NCBI RefSeq assembly: GCF_048128805.1
Contig: NC_136008.1
Coordinates: forward strand, 15,458,572-15,522,571
Direction of reading: 5' to 3'
Source of the DNA: Centroberyx gerrardi
Taxonomy: Eukaryota > Chordata > Actinopteri > Beryciformes > Berycidae
Length of the DNA stretch: 64,000 nt
Positions 39,101-47,100 of this stretch are shown one piece after another (the first letter of the stretch is position 1; every line of letters begins with the position of its first letter). The notes beneath the pieces were generated by a model that saw only the letters and a list, made by a program, of their open reading frames with translations, had not been told where the DNA came from and ran no database searches. The position numbers were made by a program, and so were the translations under genes.

Positions 39101-40130
39101 ACAGAAAAGTGTGTTTGCTCCACCGTGTATTTGAAGTTGCCACGTTTTAGGCAGATAGAGCAAATATCATCATTGCAGTTGTATTTTTACAGCAATGAAA
39201 ATGATCTTAAAGTTTTCAAAATGTGCTAATGACATTCACTAAGCCTTGGAAAATATCTTAATCAAATGTCAGTTGTTCCAAAAATATATGGAATGTGGCA
39301 GTGTTTTAGCTAATCTTGAAATAAAATAATCACCAGGGTCATTATAGTGTTCGATTTTTCATTAGTTTTTTATTTTTATTTTTTTATATATATAGTTTTA
39401 AATTTTTATTTCAGTTTCAGTTTAGTTTAAGTTAGTTTCAGCTGTAGTTTTAAGTAGTTTTTTTTAAGGGGTGGGGGTATTTTATAAAGGTATAATGACT
39501 GATACAAACAATAACTCATACATTTCTTTTGGGACCAGTTCAAAATTCTCCACCCAAAATGCATTCTGTTTTGTACCCTGCACATACACAAAAAGACAAA
39601 AATTAAAAACATTCGATGTATATTTGTATTTTATTTACTTATTTACTTATTCTACAAATAGACAAGATCATTTTAGTTCAGCTTTAGTTTTCCCACGAAG
39701 TCTAATTAAAAAAAAAAAAAAAAAATTCAGTTTAACACCTAGTTGTCATTTAGTATTAGTTTCAGTTTATGATAATCACATCAAAATCCCCTACCAGAAA
39801 TTTGGTGTGGCTCTGACAGGCTACTTCTAACTTCTTCTGTCACACATTTTGTGATATTTATAGTCAGAGCTACAGTCTGTTCACCTCTTTAATTTTACAT
39901 GCAACACTGGTGTCCTTGCATTACTGAGGGATTTTTTTGTGGAATTCATTTGTTTTTAGAATAGAAATTGACAGAATTTTTCATCTTTAAAATGATCTGA
40001 TGATGTGTATATGGGTTGTACATTCTAAGGGGTTTAAACATACACTTAAGTTACATTCTCAATATTGCATACTGTTCAGAAAATATTTTTTCTAAATACC
40101 CTTTTCTTATTTCTTTCTCCGTAGCTCTGA
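14103..40130 (+). CDS. plekhg4b: PLEKHG4B/quattro-type Rho guanine nucleotide exchange factor, complete, 23 coding exons, 1756 aa
   Basis: DH-PH exchange factor of the puratrophin family, expected to load GTP on Rho GTPases in the cytoplasm. Coding exons: 14103-14171, 19000-19197, 20375-21656, 24192-24395, 25277-25400, 26566-26659, 27187-27273, 28332-28448, 29184-29282, 29575-29717, 29854-29992, 30159-30281, 30446-30610, 31278-32167, 32778-33027, 33437-33526, 33772-33996, 34231-34401, 34501-34678, 34842-34958, 35600-35872, 36508-36734, 40125-40130. All have AG/GT borders and compatible phases. Residues about 24-160 are a conserved N-terminal block ([10 protein letters not shown]). About 590-700 resemble CRAL-TRIO ([16 protein letters not shown]). 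About 720-1050 are spectrin-like/helical. DH is about 1247-1433 ([39 protein letters not shown]), PH about 1434-1550 ([16 protein letters not shown]), then a Ser-rich tail. Start: the first ATG giving [20 protein letters not shown]; an in-frame ATG at 14121 is possible. The last exon adds only Leu-stop. plekhg4 proper is the alternative name. Confidence 0.9.
15127..15180. repeat. (GT)n microsatellite in plekhg4b intron 1
   Basis: A GT/GC alternating tract of about 54 bases. Another (GT)n tract at about 14280-14330 lies close to the intron's 5' end. Confidence 0.93.
15451..15504. repeat. Near-perfect hairpin in plekhg4b intron 1
   Basis: GTGAGAAATAAATATGCAAC at 15451 pairs with the complement ending in TATTTATCTCTCAC at 15504. 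Arms are about 24 bp with one mismatch and one bulge, around a loop of about 5 bases (ATACC). It could be the core of a miniature element. Confidence 0.75.
16314..16402. repeat. (CT)n-rich tract in plekhg4b intron 1
   Basis: CT-dominated simple sequence interrupted by TGACGCCCCC near 16371. The Arg/Glu-rich minus-strand frame across it is not a gene. Confidence 0.92.
18509..18591. repeat. Inverted repeat with 17-bp perfect arms in plekhg4b intron 1
   Basis: CCGCACTCTGTTTCTTC (18509-18525) is matched by its exact reverse complement ending at 18591. Pairing continues inward through ATATTTTATTT/AAATAAAATAA with one mismatch, giving arms of about 28 bp around an A/T-rich loop. This looks like a small foldback/MITE remnant. 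Confidence 0.75.
23562..23609. repeat. Perfect 22-bp inverted repeat (hairpin) in plekhg4b intron 3
   Basis: TTTTAGAGATATGCACCATG at the start of the left arm (23562-23583) is exactly complementary to the right arm (23588-23609) across a 4-base centre, ATGC. Three further pairs (GTA/TAC) follow outside one mismatch. The tiny loop argues against a conventional microRNA precursor. Confidence 0.85.
25914..26462 (-). mobile_element. 5'-truncated L1-type LINE (ORF2 C-terminus plus 3' end) in plekhg4b intron 5
   Basis: On the minus strand, about 26440-26232 encodes a segment typical of the ORF2 C-terminus of L1/Tx1-like LINEs ([18 protein letters not shown], then a Leu-rich stretch). It is followed by A/T-rich 3' sequence with (TTA)n-like repeats. 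The insertion is bracketed by a 13-bp direct repeat AAGATCGCACTTT at 25900-25913 (one extra T) and 26463-26475, as expected of a target-site duplication from target-primed reverse transcription. The target itself appears to be an older repeat tail (GATAAGATAAGATCGCACTTT...CCCCTAGGGGAAATTC). The copy is far too short to be autonomous. Confidence 0.75.
27522..27544. repeat. (AATG)n short tandem repeat
   Basis: About five copies of AATG in plekhg4b intron 7. Confidence 0.85.
27716..27815. repeat. Degenerate (GAATT)n pentanucleotide array
   Basis: About 100 bases of diverged GAATT/AAATC/GAACT five-base units in plekhg4b intron 7. No coding signal. Confidence 0.8.
28525..28542. repeat. Poly-G run in plekhg4b intron 8
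   Basis: An uninterrupted G homopolymer of about 18 bases. A poly-A run is close by (about 28603-28616). The exact length is prone to sequencing error. Confidence 0.85.
30676..30715 (+). repeat. Fragment of a common teleost repeat (TCTTATCCAGAGTGGCTTACA-type)
   Basis: The phrase AAATGCTCTTATCCAGAGTG followed by GCTTACA resembles a short motif dispersed in many fish genomes (generic form: CTTTTATCCAAAGCGACTTACA). The recognition is from memory, and the element's limits in plekhg4b intron 13 are not visible. Confidence 0.4.
32205..32345 (-). mobile_element. Tc1/mariner-like transposase N-terminal fragment in plekhg4b intron 14
   Basis: On the minus strand the sequence encodes a helix-turn-helix of the Tc1-like type ([19 protein letters not shown]). 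The fragment lies only about 40 bases after the end of the 890-base exon. No catalytic domain or terminal repeats are attached, so this is a truncated fossil, not an active transposon. Confidence 0.7.
32637..32668. repeat. Perfect 14-bp-arm hairpin in plekhg4b intron 14
   Basis: CATTATACTACTGT and its exact reverse complement ACAGTAGTATAATG flank a 4-base loop (GTAT). The surrounding A/T-rich DNA repeats TATACTAGTA motifs on both sides (32597 and 32677), suggesting a larger imperfect foldback remnant. Confidence 0.75.
35900..36231. mobile_element. hAT-type non-autonomous element (332 bp) in plekhg4b intron 21
   Basis: The left end CAGTGGTTCTCAATCTTTTT and the reverse complement of the right end (CAGTGGGTCTCAACCTGGGA) are imperfect terminal inverted repeats with the CAGTGGTTCTCA motif of hAT elements. 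The 8 bases either side (CTGTACAA / CTGTTAGA) match at five positions, an eroded 8-bp target duplication. No transposase frame is present. The element starts 27 bases after an exon's donor site. Confidence 0.75.
36846..37050. mobile_element. Palindromic hAT-type MITE (205 bp) with perfect 8-bp target duplication
   Basis: Terminal inverted repeats of about 60 bp start CAGGGATAGGCAA and include CGAGAGTCTGCAGGTTT. They are only slightly diverged from each other, so most of the element can fold back. It is flanked by ATCTAAAG at 36838-36845 and 37051-37058, an exact 8-bp duplication diagnostic of hAT-superfamily insertion. It sits in the last plekhg4b intron. Confidence 0.9.
37265..37881. mobile_element. 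hAT-type non-autonomous element (617 bp) with perfect 8-bp target duplication and a nested insert
   Basis: The left end CAGTGGTTCTCAATATAAG and the inverted right end CAGTGGTTCTCAGCCATGAG match over 12 bases. Flanks are ATCTAACC at 37257-37264 and 37882-37889, an exact 8-bp duplication. An internal stretch (GCAGGTGATTTCACTGAGTA) is shared with the MITE at 36846-37050, so the two are related families. A second element occupies about 37480-37832. No transposase frame. Confidence 0.88.
37480..37832. mobile_element. Nested MITE-like insert with TTAGGG-like internal repeats
   Basis: GTCACTCTTTATTTGGATAG at the left is mirrored by GACTATCCAAATCAAGTGTT followed by AC at the right, giving terminal inverted repeats of about 22 bp. 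The interior has irregular GGGTTAGG/GGGTCAGG units. CTGCTG-like sequence on both sides may be a target duplication but is not clean. It lies wholly inside the 617-bp hAT element, so it inserted later. Confidence 0.65.
38567..38690. repeat. Retroelement-tail-like repeat in last plekhg4b intron
   Basis: TTCAAGATTTTATTGTACCT followed by a GGAGAAAATTGGCTTGCAG-type motif resembles the 3' ends of fish LINE/SINE families. The recognition is approximate; no protein-coding part remains. Confidence 0.4.
39340..39745. repeat. T-rich degenerate TTTAGTTTCAG-type repeat
   Basis: Repeats of TTTTAGTT/TTTCAGTTTCAGTTTAG are interspersed with T- and A-homopolymers, for example about 39708-39725. This looks like low-complexity remains of a retroelement tail within the last plekhg4b intron. 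Confidence 0.45.
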
Positions 40131-40610
40131 AGTCCTCCAGCCGAACGTTTCTTGATGCCACATCAGTTATTTAATTCAGGACAAGAGATGAGAGGAGAAG
40201 ACGTGAAGAGGAGAGTCCAGCAGAAGTGGACTCCACTGTGGAGCACTAAGACTCTCATGGCTGAGACTCACAGCCCTCAAAACCATCATATGGCATTCAT
40301 TATGATACTGTAAAATGGAAACCGATGCATAATATTAAACACTGTCATAATGGTACGTCACCCTGTACATTTGTTTTAATGAACTAGGTATGAATCAGTG
40401 TTTATATTGTAGATGAGCTTTTTATTATGTATTTTACAGCAAAACAAACAATTGGAAAAACCACAGCAGACAGACAAATCCAGACAAACTGCCAGATATT
40501 CTGTGGATAAAGCACCAGCAATGTTGTACTGTCTTTTTCTTTTGTTGTCGCCAGTCCTGTGTGTATGGCAAGTCTGTACAGAGTATTAAAATGTTTTAAA
40601 CATTTTGTTG
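40131..40610 (+). other. plekhg4b 3' UTR with ATTAAA polyadenylation signal
   Basis: After the two-codon last coding exon, about 470 bases of non-coding sequence lead to ATTAAA at 40585-40590 followed by TGTTGTATTC-type GU-rich sequence. This is the likely end of the transcript. It faces the minus-strand MS4A-like gene tail to tail. Confidence 0.5.
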
Positions 40611-41187
40611 TATTCATTTTTTTGCCATATTCATTCACTTTGCCACAGTTAAATTTGACATGAAATCAAGTATCTTCTCATGGTGTCTGATGTTACAGTT
40701 GATGTACATTGGTTGCAGACAACAAGCAAGACCATAGCATGCAAATCCTCTACAGTTCAGTAAAGCTATGTGTGAAACCACCTGTTTGTGAAAATGCGGT
40801 TGAAAACAAGCTGCAGATAATTTCCACTGATACCAAAGCACAACAGCTAACCCACATAGAGCCCAGCCTGCTCTCTGCACAGATAGAGCAGCACTATGAG
40901 AACCACTACTGCCGTTACACAAAGGGAAGCAGAACTTGAGTAGGAAATAGTAATGAAGAATGGTTTCTCCTGCACACCAGAAAAGGTGACATTTGTTTAC
41001 CACAAGCCTTGTGTTCTCAGTCCGAGTTAAACATCAGACGCATACCACAACCCGGGCTATTCAGCAGGGGTACAACTCTGATACAGGCAGCCGAGAAGGA
41101 ACACAAAACCACATAGTTGGTTTAGAAAAATACATTTGAAGCTGTTATTAATACAGCGACTTTATTTTAATTCATTTAAGCACTGAT
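40611..41187. other. Convergent intergenic spacer and 3' UTR of the minus-strand MS4A-like gene
   Basis: This is the gap between the plekhg4b polyadenylation region and the minus-strand stop at 41188. Reading frames here show no family resemblance on either strand. Confidence 0.5.
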
Positions 41188-44100
41188 CTATTCTCCCTTG
41201 GTAGGTCTCTCTTTCCAGAACCAGAAGCAGAGCACTACAGAGAGAATCGCCTCAAGCCCCAGCACAAGAAACTGCAGCGTCTCAATCTGTTAGAAACAAA
41301 CAGAGCATCGATTATTGAAAAAATTACTCACAATTGCTTACAGACTTCATCTAATCTAATCTTCAGTGTGGCTTTCAACGAGGCACAGCATTAGTTTTAC
41401 ATTAGCAGAAATGAAATGCTCAGTAAGCTCATCTCTGAACTCCTAGGTGTTGATGTTGTCATATGTTCAGCATGGCCTTTATTTGTCCCTACCTTCAAAT
41501 GATGTTTGTTTTGTGGATTCCAGTGAGCCAAGTCAGTGCTTATCAAAGCCGCTGCAACTGCTGCTACAGTAATACAGCCGCAGTTGACGAAGAAGCACAC
41601 CTGGAACGAAAACAAAAATTATACAACACTGATTTCTATTGATTTGCAACCTGTGTGACATAATTCTTGGCAGGCCTATTGTGTTGTACTCACAGGTAGC
41701 AATCTTGGATATTTGAACAACAGGTTGGATAGTAGTCCAGCAATGATGAACTGAAGAGGAAGATGAGAATGTGTGTGTTGAGCAATAAGTTATATTAATA
41801 TTCTATTGGCTCTGTTTTGAGTGAGCTAATGTGATAATACAATTATAGTTTTGCTGGCTACATTCATTGATTGATTTTTAACATTTAATTTATTTCCTGT
41901 TTGAGCAAAACTTACAAGTGACCCAGTCAGATGTGAGAGTCTGAACAAAGTGAAAAGGGACTGAGCCATCTCCTGGGTCAGAGCGAAAAGAACTCCCACT
42001 CCGACACTGAGGAGGCCACACATCATCTGCAGAGACTGACAGAGGAAAACACATAAGTGACTGATGCACTGATCTGCTAATTAAAGTCATGTAGTTGATA
42101 GGAATTGTTAAATAAAATTGTACAAGCCTCCTATAGTGAGCATACTCACATCAGCAAGGAAGCACACACTGCTAATAACATATATATTAATGTCATGTGA
42201 AGATTTGTAAGATTGTTCTACAAACTTGGCTTTATTTCCATGTGTATTATTGTATAATGTAGTATGAATTTCGTTTTCATTCATTCATTCATTCACTTAT
42301 GTTTATATGCAGTTGTGATTTTCATCTAAGTCATAACAATAGATAAACACAATCTGAATAAATAATAAATAACACACAAACGATTGTACTTTTTCATGTC
42401 AAGACATTGTTTTAGCATTCAGTGTGTGGGATGGAAAACGCATGTGAACGTTTAGAGTTAAGAAATGGTAGAACCTCCTTAACAGCAATAATGTCAACCA
42501 AATGTTTCCTGTAGCTGCTCAACAGACCTAAGAAGTATTTTGGACCATTCCTCTTTGCAGAACAGTTTCAGTTCATTGATATTTTTGGGATGTCTTGCAT
42601 GAACGGCTCGCTTCAGGTCACGCCACAGCATCTCAATAGGCTTAAGGTCAGGACGCTGTGTGACCCAAGCTGTGTTAAGTTTCAGATCGCAAACAGTTAC
42701 CCTGATACTCTCCTGTAGAATTTCATACTACAATTTGGAATTCATTGATCCCTCAATCATTGCCAGCTGTCCAGGTCCTGAGGCAGCAAAGCAGCCCCAA
42801 ACTATGACGCTGCCTCCACCATGCTTTGGTGGTTTGGTTGAGGTTCTGGTGTGCAGTGTTCTTTCTCTCCAAACATAACATTGTTGTCTTTTTGCCAAAA
42901 AGGTCAACTTTTGTCTCATTTGAACATTGTACCAGTAGCATTGTGGAACAGCCAGGTGGGCTTCAGCAAACTTGAGACGGGCAGCCATGTTTTTGTTTTC
43001 GAGAACAGTGGTTTCCTCTGTGGTATCCTTCCATTAACACAACTCTTATTCAATGTTTTTCTTATTGTGGACTCATGAAAACAGACATTAGCAAGTGTAA
43101 GAGATGTCTGCAGATCATTCACTGTTACCCTAGAGTTCTTTGTCAGCTACATGAGATTTGTACGGCACTCTTGCTGTGATCTTTACAAGACGGCCAGGCC
43201 TACAGAGAGTAGCAATGGGGCTGAATTTCTTCCATTTGTTCCATTTATCAGCCTGGCTGTCGGCTGATGGAGGCCCGAGTTTTTAGAGATGCTTCTGTAG
43301 CCCTTTCCAGCCTTATGAGCATCAACAACTCTTCTTCTGAGATCCTCTGAAATCCCTTTTGACAGGGGCATGTTTCACTTCAGATCTCTGCTGTGAAGAG
43401 CAGACTCTGTTGGTATCCAAACTGCGGACAAGGCACCTCTAACCCATATCTGAATGTATCCACGTTGATTGGATTACCTGACTCCAATTACCCCGTTTCA
43501 TAGAAGTCATTATCCTTGAGGTTTACATACTTTTCCCAGCCTAGACTGTGAATGCTTAAACAATGTCTTCAATAACAACATGAAAAAGTACAGTTGTTTG
43601 TGTGTTATTTGTCTATTCAGATTGTGTTCATCTATTGTTATGACTGAGATGAAAATCAGACCACATTTTAGGACTTAATGCAGAAATCCAGGTAATTCCA
43701 AAGGGTTCACAACTGTAAAAATGATTTTGATATTGATTACATAAGCTCCAGTTAATTTCTGTGCCTCCACTGTGATAAAGAATGTTTGACATTACAGGTA
43801 AAGTACATATTCAAACAGAAGATTGTATAATAGAATATTGTGATCAATTTAGATTGGACCAAAGTTACTATTTATTTTTTATTTTTTTTCCTTTTGTTTT
43901 TATTGAGAAATACAAAGACTACCTTGGTCAGCACATTGGCAGGATATGCATTGAAAAGAGCATGTGGGAGTAACTATGTCAGCAAAGTCTTTTCGGTTAC
44001 ACACAGCAGTGGGTTTTTGAGGACAAAATAAATAAATAAATAAAATTTAAAAAAAGATTTAAAAAAATAAAAAATAGAGAAGAGAAAAAAAGAGAAAAGA

Positions 44101-47100
44101 GAAAAACACTTCACTTCTTTTCCAGGTGGCAGTCAGTTCCTCATCATACAATTACATTCTGTAATACTTTCATCCGGGGAAAAATTAAAAAACTCTCCTT
44201 TTCCTCACAATATATTTAAGACTTTGTATATTTCAAACAATGACCCACCATCCTCAAATACATTGCAATGTCTACCAGTAAGTTTCTCTCTCTTTTTTTT
44301 TTTTTTCCCCAAAAGGTAATTACATACAGATTTCTATGGAAGCCTATTCCCGCCACTCAATAAAATAAAAAACAACTCAATTCTGACTTTATATCTCACA
44401 ATTCTGACTTTATATCTCACAATTCTGACTTTATTTCTCACAATTCTGACTTTTTCTCACAATTCTGACTTTATATCTCATAATTCTGACTTTATTTCTC
44501 ACAATTCTGACTATATCTCACAATTCTGACTTTATATCTTGGAATTCTGACTTTTTATCTCAGAATTCTGACTTTTTTTCTCACAATTCTGACTTTATAT
44601 CTCAGAATTCTGACTATATATCTCACAATTCTGACTTTATATCTCACAATTCTGACTTTTTTTTTCTCGCAAAAAAAAACAACTTTGAATTCCGAGATAT
44701 AAAGTCATAATTCTGAGAAATAAAGTCAGAAGTGGAAGAAATAAAGTCAGAAGTGGAAGAAATAAAGTCAGAATTCTGAGAAATAAAGTCAGAATTGTGA
44801 GATATAAAGTCAGAATTCTGAGAAAAAAACTCACAATTTAGTCGTTTTTTATTTTATTGAGTGGCGGGAATGGGCTTCCATAGCTTTCGGCAAGTGGTAG
44901 GCTATACAAAATGTGTAACTACCTTTTCCCTACCCCCCGTAACCCCCGACCCTACCCACCAGTCCCTCCCAGGCAGGCTACAACTCAAAAAAAAAAAAAA
45001 AAAATCAGAATGATAGATTAACACAATAACTAGAGCAATGACATTAAATTACAAAAAAAAAAAATTACATAAACAAAGATGCACATACAGAGATACCATA
45101 CATATCGCTACACACATTCATCCAGGTTTTCTTGTATTGCTATATATACAGTATAGACATATGTATATACATTATATACACATACATATATACACATAGC
45201 CTATACACTCACTGAACACTATTAGGAACACCATACTAATACTGGACAGGTATCAGCTTTGAGCTCAATGTCAACTGGCTACCAAAGTGACATCCGCCTC
45301 AAGGTTCGATGTGTTGTGCGTTCTGAGATGCTTTTCTGCTCACCACAGTTGTAAAGAGATTATCTGAGTTACTGCTGCCTTTCTGTCAGCTCCAACCAGT
45401 CTGGCCGTTCTCCTCTGACCTCTCTCATCAACAAGACGTTTCCGTACGCAGAACTGCGGCTCACTGGATGTTTTTTGTTTTTCACACCATTCTGTGTAAA
45501 CGCTAGAGACTGTTGTTTCAGAAATACTCACACCAGCCCATCTGGCACCAACAACCACGCCGCGGTCAAAGTCACTGAGATCACATTTCTTCCCCATTCT
45601 GATGTTTGATGTGAACATTAACTGAAGCTGCTGACCTGTATCTGCATGATCTTATGCATTGCACTGCTGCCACATGATTGTATGATTAGATGATTACATG
45701 AATAAGCAGGTGTTCCTAATAAAGTGCTCGGTGAGTGTATGTATATATATTTAAAAGATAAATAAATAAAACAGATAAAAAAAATATGATAATAATAATA
45801 AAATAAATAGATAAATAAATAAAAATGGAATGAAGAGTGGCGCTATGCATCATTCCAGTTTGTTATCCCAATAACCGTAGTAAAATAATGTATAAATGGG
45901 TTGCAGGTTTTCCTGAACTCAGCTTTTTTTCCCTTTTAAAGTAAATTCTATTTTCTCTAGTTTTAAAATAAGACACATCTTTCACCCATCTAGCATGAGA
46001 AATAGGATAAGCTGGCGGGCTAGTAAACAAGTAAAAGCAACAGCATTATAAGTATTTGTTGACCAGACAGAATTCTCCATTTTAACACTGAAAATAGCGG
46101 TCAAAGGATCTGGTTCAGCTTGTATGTTGTAGGCTTCGTTCAGAGATTTAGAGAGTGACCCCCAGAATCCATGCAGGCACGGGCATGACCAAAACATGTG
46201 GAATAGAGTGGCTGGTGCTAATTTACATCTATCACAAGTGGGATCCAGATTTGGGTATATTTTGGCCAATCTGACTTTCATAAAATGTATATGATGCACA
46301 ATCTTAAACTGAATAAGCCCATGTCTGCTGCAAGGAGATGAGGTGTTTATTTGTTCAAGAATTGCATTCCAAGTTTCATTAGAAAGCGGGGGGCCTAAAT
46401 CCTGTTGTGTTCTAATTATATTTAAAGACTGGGGGTTCAGCTCACCAATAGTATCATAGATCCGTGAGATTATACCCTATACACTGGGTGTATTCCCCTC
46501 ATCAACCAGGTTACGTACCATAGCATAGTAATATCTGACCATGCCTCCCTTTCCCTTGAACTGACTTTTCCAGGACAACCCACCCCTTGCAGATCTTGGC
46601 GTCTGAATTCTCTCCTGCTTTCGGAACCTACATTTATTACACTTATGGGTGATCAAATCAAGTTTTTTAGTGAGACTAACACCTCCTCAGAAACATCCCA
46701 GGGTGTTCTATGGGAAACTCTGAAAGCCTATCTGCGTGGTTACATCAACAGCTATGGATCAAATAATAAAAAGGAAAGTGCTGCTAAACTTAAAGAGCTT
46801 TCAGATGGTATTGAAGAGGTAGATGCACAGTATGCCATCTCCCCAAACCCAGAGCTTTATAAAAAAAGAATCAGTCAGAATTCAATTTGGCCTCTACAGC
46901 TAAAGCTGAACAATTAATCCTTAAGGCTCACCATTCAATGTATGAGTACGGTGATAAATCCGGCAAACTCCTTGCTCATTAGGCACGCCAGTCTTTGGTT
47001 TTGAGGCAAATAATACAAATCCAGACCTCTTATGGTTCCATTGTCACAGACCATAAACAGATAAATGATGTGTTCTTTGAGTTTTATAAAAAAAAAACTG

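Noticed and set aside
41826..42090. Two overlapping minus-strand frames in the MS4A-like region
   Set aside because: Only the frame giving MMCGLLSVGVGVLFALTQ fits splice sites and neighbouring exons; the other (MTLISRSV...) is out of phase.
44378..44672. Regular 21-bp repeats as a CRISPR-like array
   Set aside because: Units are contiguous with no unique spacers, the context is eukaryotic, and inverted copies follow.
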